Counted from the first letter of the stretch, positions 7,124-14,555 are shown. The stretch is DNA of 29,565 nt from Aphodosoma sp045658305 (GCA_045658305.1 JAZOUT010000078.1:1-29565); one strand, 5' to 3'. The notes: a model not told the origin generated them from the sequence alone. Numbers and translations: made by a program.

Positions 7124-9190
7124 ATGAAAAAATTATTCACTCTAATTGCAACAATTGCACTTCTTTTCACTGCATGTTGCAACGTTGAAAAAAACACAAC
7201 TGACACTATGTCATCATTGAAACAAACCGACATCGATGCTGCAATCAAAGCCATCTGGGCTAAAGATTCGCAAGTCAATCCCGATTTGGTCGAGCGTGGC
7301 GTGAATTGTGCAGCTAAACTTTGGACTGCCCAAGACGGTACTGCCGAAGAGTTCATCGCTTTCTGTGCCGAAAACTTCAAAACTCGCGAGGCTGAACGCA
7401 ACGAGTTGTTCCAAACTGTTCAACGTAATATCGAGACTATGTATGGTCGTTATAACCAAATCAGCATCAACCTCAAAATGCCTCTTCACGTAGTTGGCGA
7501 CAAACCTTATACTGCTATTGATGAAATGTTTGGTGCTATCGACCCATTTGCTCATTTCTCTGACGATATGTTTGCCTCTAAAATTGCTTTCATCGTGGCT
7601 CTCAACTTCCCAAGCTACACCCTCGATGAGAAAAATGAATTAGGCAAAACCTGGACTCGCACTGAGTGGGCTTATGCTCGTCTTGGCGATTTGTTTGGCT
7701 CTCGTATCCCTGGCGATGCCAATCAAGCTTTTGCCGACCAACTCTCTACTGCCGACAACTATATCTCTAACTACAATATCATGATGGGTCGCCTTCGCAA
7801 CGATGCTGACGAGCAACTCTTTGCCGACAATATGGCGCTTATCACTCACTGGGGATTGCGTGATGAACTCAAGTCTAATTACGCTAATGCCGATGGTCGT
7901 GGGCTTGAAAAACAACGTATGATTTATCAAATTATGACTCGTATCATCGACCAATCTATCCCTGCCAATGTCATCTCTAATGCCGACCTCACTTGGAACC
8001 CTTATACTAATGAGGTGAAAGATGCCGAAGGCAATGTGGTTGACAACACTCGCGAGGCTGATGTTCGCTACCAAATGTTGTATAACATCTACAAATCGGC
8101 TGTGGCAATGGACAAATATTGCCCTGCTTATCCTACCTATATCCAACGCTCGTTCGATCAACAAATGGAGGTAACAGATAAGGAAATCGAGGAGATGTTC
8201 GTTAAATTCATCTCTTCTCCCGAAGTTGCTCAAGTAGCTGAAATCATCAAAGCGCGCCTTGGTCGCGACCTCGAACCTTTCGATATTTGGTACGATGGTT
8301 TCAAATCTCGTAGTGCAATCAACGAGGATGACCTCTCTGCCAAAACTCGCTCTCTCTATCCTAATCCTGCTGCTTTGAAAGCTGATTTGCCTAACATCAT
8401 GCAACGCCTTGGCTTCACTAAAGAGAAAGCCGATGAAGTATGTGCTAAAATCGAAGTTGACCCATCGCTCGGTGCAGGTCATGCTTGGGGTGCTATGGCT
8501 ACTTACGATATTTCTCGTCTTCGCACTCGTATTGCTGCCGATGGTATGGATTATAAAGGTTATAATATTGCTGTTCACGAGTTTGGTCACAATGTTGAGC
8601 AAACTATCACTATGTACGATGTCGACAACTACATGATGGCAGGTGTGCCAAGCACAGCATTTACAGAAGCTCTCGCCTTCGTGTTCCAAAAACGCGACCT
8701 CCCATTGCTCGGTTATGTAAATAACGACGCTCATGCATCGGCATATCAAATGCTCGACATCTTCTGGGGTTCTTACGAAATTATGGGTGTCTCTTTGGTT
8801 GATATCTACACATGGCGCTGGTTATACGAAAATCCTAATGCCACTATGCCTCAACTCAAAGAAGCTATCATCCGCAATGCTCAAGAGATTTGGAATAAAT
8901 ACTATGCACCAATTTTCGGTCACGAAAATTCAACAATCTTGGCTGTCTATTCTCACATGATTGATAGTCCTCTCTATTTGCCAAACTACCCTTATGGTCA
9001 TATCGTAGAGTCACAACTCGAAGCTCAATTCAAAGGCAAAGTAGTTGGCGAAGAGGTATGTCGCATCTACCCAGTCGGCAGACTCACTCCAAACATCTGG
9101 ATGCAACACGCCGTAGGTGGTCAGGTATCGGTAGAGCCACTTTTGAAAGAAGTATCAGAAGCCCTTTCAAAATTGAGAGTTGAGAATTGA
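7124..9190 (+). CDS. Zinc-metallopeptidase lipoprotein (HEFGH gluzincin, M3-like spacing)
   Basis: Exported lipoprotein peptidase of 688 aa. The signal peptide ends in a lipobox-like LFTACC (Cys18 or Cys19), so the protein is probably attached to a membrane facing the periplasm or exterior. The zinc motif is H485-E-F-G-H489. A candidate third ligand, E515, lies in VPSTAFTEALAFVFQ. The 26-residue gap from the second His to this Glu is close to that of M3 oligopeptidases, though the rest does not look like a standard M3 protein. The long N-terminal region appears mainly helical. I cannot assign a MEROPS family with certainty; the HELLGH motif of dipeptidyl-peptidase III is absent. The last codons (LRVEN) and the stop fall in a 7-bp repeat array, so the native C-terminus may have been altered by repeat insertion. 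A terminator precedes the gene and a bidirectional terminator follows it. Confidence 0.8.
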   Translation: MKKLFTLIATIALLFTACCNVEKNTTDTMSSLKQTDIDAAIKAIWAKDSQVNPDLVERGVNCAAKLWTAQDGTAEEFIAFCAENFKTREAERNELFQTVQRNIETMYGRYNQISINLKMPLHVVGDKPYTAIDEMFGAIDPFAHFSDDMFASKIAFIVALNFPSYTLDEKNELGKTWTRTEWAYARLGDLFGSRIPGDANQAFADQLSTADNYISNYNIMMGRLRNDADEQLFADNMALITHWGLRDELKSNYANADGRGLEKQRMIYQIMTRIIDQSIPANVISNADLTWNPYTNEVKDAEGNVVDNTREADVRYQMLYNIYKSAVAMDKYCPAYPTYIQRSFDQQMEVTDKEIEEMFVKFISSPEVAQVAEIIKARLGRDLEPFDIWYDGFKSRSAINEDDLSAKTRSLYPNPAALKADLPNIMQRLGFTKEKADEVCAKIEVDPSLGAGHAWGAMATYDISRLRTRIAADGMDYKGYNIAVHEFGHNVEQTITMYDVDNYMMAGVPSTAFTEALAFVFQKRDLPLLGYVNNDAHASAYQMLDIFWGSYEIMGVSLVDIYTWRWLYENPNATMPQLKEAIIRNAQEIWNKYYAPIFGHENSTILAVYSHMIDSPLYLPNYPYGHIVESQLEAQFKGKVVGEEVCRIYPVGRLTPNIWMQHAVGGQVSVEPLLKEVSEALSKLRVEN

Positions 9191-9200
9191 GAGTTGAGAA
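9173..9200 (+). repeat. Heptamer array, TTGAGAG/TTGAGAA x 4
   Basis: Units TTGAGAG, TTGAGAA, TTGAGAG and TTGAGAA overlap the last codons and the TGA stop (9188-9190) of the metallopeptidase gene. The next bases, CCGAAGGTCTTTGAG, match the core sequence near 4880. Confidence 0.85.
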
Positions 9201-9238
9201 CCGAAGGTCTTTGAGCCTTTGGCGATAAAATTAATAAT

Positions 9239-9264
9239 AAAGGCTACACTTTGGTGTAGCCTTT
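9239..9264. terminator. Bidirectional terminator between convergent genes
   Basis: A perfect 11-bp stem, AAAGGCTACAC with GTGTAGCCTTT, has loop TTTG and A/T runs on both sides. It lies between the convergent metallopeptidase and guanine deaminase genes, so it can serve both strands. Confidence 0.85.
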
Positions 9265-9268
9265 GTTG

Positions 9269-9736
9269 TTAATATTCAGTTTTATCACTTTTCTCTCTCC
9301 ATTTATTAAATGGTTGGAGACCTTCGTTGTATTCATGTTGTTCGGCATGCACGCGGCGTTCCTCTGGTCTAAGCGTCAATTCATGGTAGATAAATGAGTC
9401 ATCAAAACCGATGGATGCCGCATCATCTTTTGTAGTAGCGTAATAGAGTTTGTCGATATGCGCCCAATAGATTGCACTGAGACACATAGGACATGGTTCG
9501 CACGACGAGTAGATTTCGCAGCCCTCAAGATTGAACGTGCCAAGACGTTTGCATGCTTTACGTATAGTGTTTACTTCTGCATGCGCCGTTGGGTCGTTAT
9601 CCATCGTTACACTATTGCCCGATGTCGCAATTATTTTGCCATCTTTTACTATTACAGCACCAAAAGGGCCACCTTGATTTTCAATATTCTCGTTTGCCAC
9701 GCGAATAGCTTCAAGCATAAATTTTTTGTCGTACAT
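9269..9736 (-). CDS. guaD: Guanine deaminase, cytidine-deaminase-fold type
   Basis: Converts guanine to xanthine in purine salvage and catabolism; cytoplasmic. The 155-aa protein closely resembles Bacillus subtilis GuaD along its length. It shares GGPFGAVIVKDG, NDPTAHAEV (zinc ligand H52, catalytic E54), SCEPCPMC (zinc ligands C82 and C85), AIYWA and GFDDSFIY, and has a C-terminal FNKWR near the family's FQAWR. The GFDDSFIY segment and C-terminal extension separate it from tRNA adenosine deaminase TadA, the closest alternative. It begins at ATG 9736, about 55 nt from the ZIP transporter gene, which is upstream on the same strand. The gap consists of an inverted heptamer repeat. Confidence 0.92.
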   Translation of the reverse strand: MYDKKFMLEAIRVANENIENQGGPFGAVIVKDGKIIATSGNSVTMDNDPTAHAEVNTIRKACKRLGTFNLEGCEIYSSCEPCPMCLSAIYWAHIDKLYYATTKDDAASIGFDDSFIYHELTLRPEERRVHAEQHEYNEGLQPFNKWREKSDKTEY

Positions 9737-9745
9737 AATGGAAAG

Positions 9746-9791
9746 TTTAGAGATTAGAGTTTAGTGCCAAATGGTAATTCTTAATTCTCAA
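9746..9791. repeat. Inverted heptamer element between zupT and guaD
   Basis: Three units TTTAGAG, ATTAGAG and TTTAGTG (9746-9766) are followed by a CCAAATGG core. Inverted-type units TTCTTAA and TTCTCAA (9778-9791) come next and end exactly at the zupT stop codon. The core resembles GCCATTTGG near 18775 and GCCTAATGGC near 26695. Confidence 0.7.
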
Positions 9792-10592
9792 TTAAATCAT
9801 AGTTATTGCCATCAACATCATTCCCGCAACCACACCGATAATCGACAAATGGTGATGCCCATATCGTTCCGACGTCGGTAGTAGTTCATCTATCGAGATA
9901 TATACCATGATGCCAGCCGTGATGCCGAGCACAGAGGCTTCGATTGTTTCGTTCCAGAAAGGCATCAGTATCAAGAAACCCATCAACGCCCCAAGTGGTT
10001 CAGCCAATCCCGATAGAATAGAGTAGAGCAATGCCTTCCATCTGTTGCCAGTAGCCTGATGTATTGGCACAGCCACAGCCACGCCTTCGGGAATATTGTG
10101 TAGCGCAATAGCCAAAACAATAGGCAGAGCTACATTTATATCACTCAACGAAACCGCAAAAGTAGCAAGCCCTTCGGGAAAATTATGTATAGCAATCGAC
10201 AGAGCCAGCATCACCCCTATTCGATGAAACCCCTTCCTGTTAGGTGCATCATGCTCTCTTGCAATTCCTTCCGTGTAATTCATCTCATGTGGATTCTCGC
10301 TTTCGGGAATCATAAAGTCAATCAACGCAATCAGCCCCATGCCACTGAAAAAAGCCAAACACGTAGCTAGCATACCATTCTCTCCGTAGCGACTCTCAAA
10401 ACCCTTTAATGCCTCAGGAAATATATCTACAAATGACACAAATAGCATAACTCCAGCCGAAAATCCTAATGCAACAGTTAGGAAGTGGACATTATCTCGT
10501 TTCGTAAAAAACGCAATCAATCCCCCTAATCCAGTCGATAAACCAGCTATTAGAGTGAGTGCAAAGGCTAATAAAATATTTTCGTATTCCAT
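9792..10592 (-). CDS. zupT: ZIP family metal (zinc) transporter, ZupT-like
   Basis: Inner-membrane uptake transporter for zinc and probably other divalent metals. The two signature motifs of the family, HNFPEG and HNIPEG, lie in the paired metal-site helices; ISIDELLPTSERYGHHH follows near the C-terminus. About eight hydrophobic helices are visible. I choose ATG 10592 (266 aa), beginning MEYENILLAF. The longer frame starting at 10634 would begin upstream of the -7 promoter box at 10621-10628, so it cannot be translated from that transcript. The downstream gene on the same strand is guaD; both could share the transcript because no terminator is seen between them. Exact metal preference is not determined by the sequence. 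Confidence 0.9.
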   Translation of the reverse strand: MEYENILLAFALTLIAGLSTGLGGLIAFFTKRDNVHFLTVALGFSAGVMLFVSFVDIFPEALKGFESRYGENGMLATCLAFFSGMGLIALIDFMIPESENPHEMNYTEGIAREHDAPNRKGFHRIGVMLALSIAIHNFPEGLATFAVSLSDINVALPIVLAIALHNIPEGVAVAVPIHQATGNRWKALLYSILSGLAEPLGALMGFLILMPFWNETIEASVLGITAGIMVYISIDELLPTSERYGHHHLSIIGVVAGMMLMAITMI

Positions 10593-10620
10593 GTTTTTTA
10601 TAGTTTCATGTAATCTTATG

Positions 10621-10628
10621 CAAAGATA
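10621..10628 (-). promoter_or_regulatory. Bacteroidetes -7 promoter box (TATCTTTG) for zupT
   Basis: TATCTTTG on the minus strand fits TAnnTTTG and lies 28 nt before ATG 10592. No good -33 TTTG was found. It supports the shorter zupT start. Confidence 0.6.
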
Positions 10629-10717
10629 ATACAAAATCTTTGAATTTGGTGTTGAGTGGGGATGAAAATTTGTGGTGATGTGAGATTGTGTATGTTTATT
10701 GGTGTTTGCAGTATAGG

Positions 10718-10783
10718 TTATAGTATATTTATAGTATGTTTATAGTATATTTATCATATATTTATAGTATATTTATCTTATGT
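10718..10783. repeat. AT-rich 11-bp tandem array, copy A
   Basis: Six consecutive 11-bp units: TTATAGTATAT, TTATAGTATGT, TTATAGTATAT, TTATCATATAT, TTATAGTATAT and TTATCTTATGT. The same series of unit variants appears in inverted orientation at 22958-23022. It lies in the divergent region between zupT and the sigma-factor gene. The 11-bp period is close to one DNA helical turn. Confidence 0.9.
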
Positions 10784-10822
10784 TATAGGTAGGGTATGTG
10801 TATTTGTTTTTTGAGGGTGTGG

Positions 10823-10854
10823 TTTGGTTAGTTAGATTATTTTTTGTAACTTTG
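10823..10854 (+). promoter_or_regulatory. Bacteroidetes promoter for the sigma-factor operon
   Basis: A -33 box TTTG (10823-10826), 20-nt spacer and -7 box TAACTTTG (10847-10854) give transcription from about 10861, 18 nt before ATG 10879. This is a housekeeping-type promoter rather than an obvious ECF autoregulated one. Confidence 0.8.
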
Positions 10855-10878
10855 CAAGCGAAATAGAATTACGAATTT

Positions 10879-11430
10879 ATGTCGGATAGTAAATTACAGG
10901 AAATAGTGCCATTGTTGCAGGATGAGAAGACTCGGTCGAGGGCTTTCTCTCAGATGGTGCGTCTCACGCAGAGCCGTTTGTATTGGCATATTCGTAAGAT
11001 GGTATTGGTGCATGAGGATGCGGATGATGTGTTGCAAAACACTTATTTGAAGGCTTGGAAGTCGTTGGATTCGTTTCGTGGCGATAGTGGTTTATATACT
11101 TGGCTCTATCGTATTGCAACGAATGAGACTTTGACTTTCTTGGCTCAACAGAGGTTGAAGAATGTGGCTACGTCGATTGATTATGAGGAGTTGATGATTT
11201 CGAGGATGGAGGCGGATGCTTATTTTGAGGGTGATGAGATGATGAAGAAATTTCAACGTGCTATACTTTCGTTGCCTGAAAAACAGCGACTTGTGTTTAA
11301 TATGCGTTATTATGACGATATGAAATATGAGGAGATTGCGAAGGTTACGGGTACGAGTGAGGGGGCGTTGAAGGCATCGTATCATATTGCGGTGAAAAAA
11401 ATTGAACAATTTATTAAAGAAGCTGATTAA
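10879..11430 (+). CDS. ECF RNA polymerase sigma factor
   Basis: Extracytoplasmic-function sigma-70 factor that directs RNA polymerase to a small stress regulon. Region 2 spans about residues 23-90, with HEDADDVLQNTYLKAWKSLDSFRGDSGLYTWLYRIATNETL, the classic -10-binding and core-binding helices. Region 4 is at 130-180, with LPEKQRLVFNMRYYDDMKYEEIAKVTG and a helix-turn-helix ending SEGALKASYHIAVKKI. The length, 183 aa, is normal for the class. It is the first gene of a three-gene set, followed 51 nt later by a one-TM protein placed where anti-sigma factors lie, then by a small exported protein. A Bacteroidetes promoter precedes it. The inducing signal is unknown. Confidence 0.93.
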   Translation: MSDSKLQEIVPLLQDEKTRSRAFSQMVRLTQSRLYWHIRKMVLVHEDADDVLQNTYLKAWKSLDSFRGDSGLYTWLYRIATNETLTFLAQQRLKNVATSIDYEELMISRMEADAYFEGDEMMKKFQRAILSLPEKQRLVFNMRYYDDMKYEEIAKVTGTSEGALKASYHIAVKKIEQFIKEAD

Positions 11431-11481
11431 ACTTTTTTATTGATATTGAGTCTTATTCAGTAAAAGGTAATAAATGAAGAT

Positions 11482-11853
11482 ATGAATACAGAAGATTATA
11501 AATTTGATGAAAAGTTGTCTCGCCAACCATTTGATGTTCCAGAGAACTATTTTGAGGACTTTGCGGCTCGAATGGAGGCTCGTATAGCCGAAGAGATGAA
11601 TGTTGCTCAAGAGGTTGAGGAGCCAAAGGGTCGTAGAATTGATTTTCGTCGTTTGGCTACGTTGGTGGCTTCGTCGGCAGCGGTATTTGCTGGTTTGTTG
11701 TTTGGGGGCTTTGCGTTGATGAATATACAACAACAAGTGGACGCTCAAGCAGCTGAGATTATTGCTCAAGAAACCTACGAAGATGAATTGTTGGAGATGT
11801 TGGATATATATAGATTAGAATTGGCATTGGCTGATGCTGAATATCCGGAATAG
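11482..11853 (+). CDS. Single-TM membrane protein, putative anti-sigma factor
   Basis: Small protein of 123 aa. An acidic cytoplasmic N-terminus contains PFDVPENYFEDFAARMEARI, a motif I know from short proteins encoded beside ECF sigma factors in Bacteroidetes. One membrane helix follows at about 59-80 (LATLVASSAAVFAGLLFGGFALM). The periplasmic tail of about 40 residues is acidic and probably helical. Position directly after the sigma gene supports an anti-sigma role, in which the N-terminus would hold the sigma factor and the tail would respond to an envelope signal. The family is not one I can name, and there is no zinc-binding HxxxCxxC anti-sigma motif, so this rests on context. Confidence 0.65.
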   Translation: MNTEDYKFDEKLSRQPFDVPENYFEDFAARMEARIAEEMNVAQEVEEPKGRRIDFRRLATLVASSAAVFAGLLFGGFALMNIQQQVDAQAAEIIAQETYEDELLEMLDIYRLELALADAEYPE

Positions 11854-11880
11854 ATTACAGATAACAGGTAATAGATATGA
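11853..11880 (+). repeat. Degenerate heptamer array spanning a start codon
   Basis: Units GATTACA, GATAACA, GGTAATA and GATATGA have a 7-bp period. They fill the whole gap between the putative anti-sigma stop (ending 11853) and include the ATG at 11877 of the next gene. Confidence 0.55.
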
Positions 11881-12374
11881 AAAGATTTGTATTATATTTA
11901 TTGTGCATTATGCATTGTGCATTGTGCATTGACTTGGATGCTCAAGTGAAATGTGATAATGGGGCTTTGCCTAAATGTGAGTTGCAACACAAGCACCGTT
12001 CTGAGTTTTTTGCTCAAATGCGTGCCAAAAAATTGGTTTATCTTGTTAATGCCATGGAGTTGACTGAAACAGAGAAAGCTGCGTTTGCTGTATTGTTTGA
12101 AAAGAATGAAACAGAGACTGGCGAATGTTATCGTGCAATGCGCGAAGCAAAGAAAGCTCTTGGCACTGAACCAACAGATGAAGAGTATGAAAATGCAGTA
12201 GAAGTGATGCGAGTTCAGATGTTGAAGATAGCTCAAATACGTGCAGACTACCTCGAAAAGCTCAAAAAAATACTTCCAGCAAAGAAAATTTATAAGCTTT
12301 ATGACGCTGAAGAGAAGTATAAAAAGCTGTTAATTAGTGACATGAGTAAGTGTAAGCAACAACCGAAAAAATAA
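11877..12374 (+). CDS. Small exported helical protein, Spy/CnrX-like candidate sensor
   Basis: Predicted periplasmic protein of 165 aa. The signal peptide MKRFVLYLLCIMHCALCIDLDA probably ends before Gln (LDA/QVKC), a common Bacteroidetes cleavage pattern. The mature part is charged and helix-rich, with AMELTETEKAAFAVLFEKNE, reminiscent of the LTxxQ region of Spy/CpxP proteins, and a second helical pair containing RADYLEKLKKILPAKKIYKLYDAEEKYKKLL. This layout matches small periplasmic proteins next to ECF sigma factors, such as CnrX in the CnrYXH metal-sensing system. It is the last gene of the sigma operon, 23 nt after the putative anti-sigma gene. Unusually, the hydrophobic part of the signal peptide is encoded by a 7-bp repeat array (11901-11928). 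Function is inferred from fold-like features and position only. Confidence 0.6.
   Translation: MKRFVLYLLCIMHCALCIDLDAQVKCDNGALPKCELQHKHRSEFFAQMRAKKLVYLVNAMELTETEKAAFAVLFEKNETETGECYRAMREAKKALGTEPTDEEYENAVEVMRVQMLKIAQIRADYLEKLKKILPAKKIYKLYDAEEKYKKLLISDMSKCKQQPKK
11901..11928 (+). repeat. Heptamer array inside a signal peptide, 4 units
   Basis: Units TTGTGCA, TTATGCA, TTGTGCA and TTGTGCA encode the CIMHCALCI part of the signal peptide in the preceding entry. Seven is not a multiple of three, so gain or loss of one unit would shift the frame. The same unit type occurs at 14472-14551 and 18745-18826. Confidence 0.9.
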
Positions 12375-12385
12375 TTATCAAAATA

Positions 12386-12417
12386 TTTGGTAAATTCGAT
12401 AAAATGTTGTAATTTTG
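12386..12417 (+). promoter_or_regulatory. Bacteroidetes promoter for tRNA-Cys
   Basis: The -33 box is TTTG (12386-12389) and the -7 box is TAATTTTG (12410-12417), 20 nt apart, the same geometry as the sigma-operon promoter. Transcription would begin around 12424, just upstream of the tRNA 5' end at 12433. Confidence 0.8.
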
Positions 12418-12432
12418 CACTCGCAAAAGCAA

Positions 12433-12503
12433 GGTTCCTTGGCCGAGTGGTTAGGCACCGGTCTGCAAAACCGTCTACAGCAGTTCGAATCTGCTAGGAA
12501 CCT
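12433..12503 (+). tRNA. tRNA-Cys (anticodon GCA)
   Basis: The 71-nt cloverleaf has a perfect 7-bp acceptor stem (GGTTCCT with AGGAACC) and discriminator U, as expected for tRNA-Cys. The D arm is GCC/GGC, the anticodon loop CTGCAAA contains anticodon GCA, and the T arm is AGCAG-TTCGAAT-CTGCT. The outer anticodon-stem pair (27-43) is a C-U mismatch. The 3' CCA is not encoded. It has its own promoter and terminator and is convergent to the ABC-F gene. Confidence 0.97.
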
Positions 12504-12504
12504 C

Positions 12505-12544
12505 AAAAAAAGACTGATTCAATCTCTTGAATCAGTCTTTTTTT
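12505..12544. terminator. Bidirectional terminator for tRNA-Cys and the ABC-F gene
   Basis: A perfect 18-bp stem (12505-12522 with 12527-12544; core AGACTGATTCAA and TTGAATCAGTCT) has loop TCTC and begins and ends in seven A and seven T. It starts 1 nt after the tRNA and lies 14 nt beyond the ABC-F stop codon on the other strand. Confidence 0.93.
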
Positions 12545-12558
12545 GTTGTGTTGTATTT

Positions 12559-14463
12559 TTAGCTTAGTTCATCGAGTTCGAGCCAACGGAGTTCTTTTTC
12601 ATCGAGTAGGTCTTTTATCTCTTGGAAGCGTTGCGATTTAGTGATGAGTTCGTTATTCGAGAGTGTACCTGAGGCAAGAGCTGTTTCTAATTCGGCTTTC
12701 TCGTTTTCGAGCGATTCTATATCTTTGGAGAGTTGTTCGTATTCGCGTTTCTCGTTGAATGTGAGTTTGCGTTTTTTGTTTGTGGTAGAGTCAGACTTGT
12801 CAGACTTGTCAGTTGTCAGTTGTCTGTTGACTATTGATTGTTGACTTTTCAATTCACGTTCTTCTTCCTCTTTGAGCTCTTTCCATTGGCGGTAGTCAGT
12901 ATAGTTGCCTGGAAAGTCTTTGATTTTACAATCGCCTTGGAATACGAGCAAGTGATCCACTACTTTATCCATAAAGAAGCGGTCGTGGCTGACTACAATA
13001 ACGCAACCTTTGAAGTTGATGAGGTAATCTTCCAATACATTTAGGGTTGCAATGTCGAGGTCGTTAGTAGGCTCGTCGAGGATAAGGAAGTTTGGACTAC
13101 GCATCAAAACGGTGCATAGGTATAGTCGGCGACGTTCGCCACCTGAGAGTTTGGCTATGTAGTCGTGCTGTTTTTCAGGTGGGAATAGGAAGTGATTGAG
13201 GAATTGTGTGGCTGACATTTTGCGGCCACCACCTAAATCTACCTCTTCGGCTATTTGGCGCACGGCATCGATGACTTTCATGCCGTCGTTGAATTGGATG
13301 CCCGATTGGCTGTAGTAAGCAAATTTCACTGTTTCACCAATGTCGAAACGACCACTGTCGGGTGCAACTTCGCCGAGTAACATTTTGAGGAAAGTAGATT
13401 TACCTGTACCATTTTTGCCTACAATACCAAGCTTTTCATAGCGAGAGAAGTTGTAGTAGAAATTATCGAGTATTTTGTAGTTGCCAAAGGCCTTGCTGAT
13501 ATACTGTGCCTCGAATATCTTTGAGCCGAGATATGCTGACTTCACACCAAGAGAGACTTGCTTTTCGGCGATACGTTGTTTAGCACGTTGCTCGATTTCG
13601 TAGAAAGCATCGATGCGAGAGCGTGATTTGTGACCACGAGCTTGAGGCTGACGGCGCATCCAATCAAGTTCGGTGCGATAGAGATTTTTGGCACGAGCAG
13701 TCTCGGCGTTGAAATTGGCTATGCGTGCATCACGTTTTTCGAGATAGTAGCTATAGTTGCCTTTATAGTGGAATAGTTGATGTTGGTCAATTTCGAGAAT
13801 ATCGGTGCAGACATTGTCAAGGAAATATCGGTCGTGAGTGACCATAAGGATAGTCATCTTTGAGTGGTTGAGGAAATCCTCGAGCCACTCCACCATTTCG
13901 AGGTCGAGGTGGTTAGTTGGCTCATCGAGTAGGATGAGGTCGGGCTCGGTGATGAGTACGTTGGCTAGAGCCAAGCGTTTTTGTTGGCCACCTGATAGTT
14001 GTTCTACGGGTTGTTCAAGATTGTGAATGTTGAGCTTGCCGAGGATTTGCTTGATGCGCACTTCGTAGTCCCACGCATTGAGACGGTCCATATTTGCCAT
14101 AGCGATTTGGATTTCGTTGCTATATGCAGGGTCGTCGGCATGCGATTCGATTAGATTTTCGTAGTGGGCAATGGCTTTTACTACGTCATTGTCAGAGGCA
14201 AAGCAAGCTTGGCTTACGGTCATGCTAGGTTGAAAGTCAGGGTCTTGAGTGAGGCATCCGACGCGTATGTCACGGCGGTAGGTTATAGTGCCACTATCTT
14301 GCGATTCGCGACCTGTGAGTAGGTTGAGTAGAGTAGTTTTGCCTGTACCATTTTGGGCAATAAGCGCAACACGCTGGCCTTGGTCGATCCCAAAGCTTAT
14401 ATTTTCGAATAGGAGGCGATCGCCGAATGATTTGGTTAGGTTTTCAACTTGTAGATAGACCAT
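12559..14463 (-). CDS. uup: ABC-F family ATPase, Uup-type
   Basis: Soluble tandem ATPase without membrane segments; ABC-F proteins act on ribosomes, and Uup is linked to stalled-ribosome rescue or biogenesis. It has two nucleotide-binding domains. The first has Walker A QNGTGKTT, signature LSGGQQKRLALA and Walker B LILLDEPTNHLDL. The second has GKNGTGKST, LSGGERRRLYLC and LILDEPTNDLDI. The linker between them is rich in Arg/Lys (RRQPQARGHKSRSRIDAFYEIEQRAKQR). A C-terminal coiled coil (KREYEQLSKDIESLENEKAELETAL) is the Uup hallmark and separates it from EttA. I choose ATG 14463 (634 aa, MVYLQVENLTKSFG); a longer frame would encode MCILHFAFCIEN from the heptamer repeat. Antibiotic-protection members exist in this family, but nothing specific points to that here. 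Confidence 0.9.
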   Translation of the reverse strand: MVYLQVENLTKSFGDRLLFENISFGIDQGQRVALIAQNGTGKTTLLNLLTGRESQDSGTITYRRDIRVGCLTQDPDFQPSMTVSQACFASDNDVVKAIAHYENLIESHADDPAYSNEIQIAMANMDRLNAWDYEVRIKQILGKLNIHNLEQPVEQLSGGQQKRLALANVLITEPDLILLDEPTNHLDLEMVEWLEDFLNHSKMTILMVTHDRYFLDNVCTDILEIDQHQLFHYKGNYSYYLEKRDARIANFNAETARAKNLYRTELDWMRRQPQARGHKSRSRIDAFYEIEQRAKQRIAEKQVSLGVKSAYLGSKIFEAQYISKAFGNYKILDNFYYNFSRYEKLGIVGKNGTGKSTFLKMLLGEVAPDSGRFDIGETVKFAYYSQSGIQFNDGMKVIDAVRQIAEEVDLGGGRKMSATQFLNHFLFPPEKQHDYIAKLSGGERRRLYLCTVLMRSPNFLILDEPTNDLDIATLNVLEDYLINFKGCVIVVSHDRFFMDKVVDHLLVFQGDCKIKDFPGNYTDYRQWKELKEEEERELKSQQSIVNRQLTTDKSDKSDSTTNKKRKLTFNEKREYEQLSKDIESLENEKAELETALASGTLSNNELITKSQRFQEIKDLLDEKELRWLELDELS

Positions 14464-14471
14464 ATTTTCAA

Positions 14472-14551
14472 TGCAAAATGCAAAATGCAAAATGCACAAT
14501 CACGATTAAGTACTGAATAGTAATTGTGAATTGTGCATTGTACATTGTGAA
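14472..14551. repeat. Inverted pair of heptamer arrays between rseP and the ABC-F gene
   Basis: Minus-strand array TTGTGCA plus 3 x TTTTGCA (14472-14499) and plus-strand array TTGTGAA, TTGTGCA, TTGTACA, TTGTGAA (14524-14551) are each exactly 28 nt and face each other across 24 bp. They fill the gap from the rseP stop to 8 nt before the ABC-F start. Confidence 0.88.
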
Positions 14552-14555
14552 TTGA

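Noticed and set aside
7124..9190. Assignment of the zinc peptidase to dipeptidyl-peptidase III (M49).
   Set aside because: The diagnostic HELLGH (HExxxH) motif is absent. The motif is HEFGH with a downstream Glu at M3-like spacing.
9269..9736. tRNA adenosine deaminase (tadA) as identity of the small deaminase.
   Set aside because: The GFDDSFIY segment, the C-terminal extension and full-length resemblance to B. subtilis GuaD fit guanine deaminase better.
12559..14463. Antibiotic-resistance ABC-F protein.
   Set aside because: The C-terminal coiled coil, the location among housekeeping genes and the absence of a leader-type attenuator point to a general Uup-type factor.
14464..14499. N-terminal extension MCILHFAFCIEN of the ABC-F protein.
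   Set aside because: It is a translation of the heptamer repeat. The family begins at the MVYLQVENLTKSFG position.
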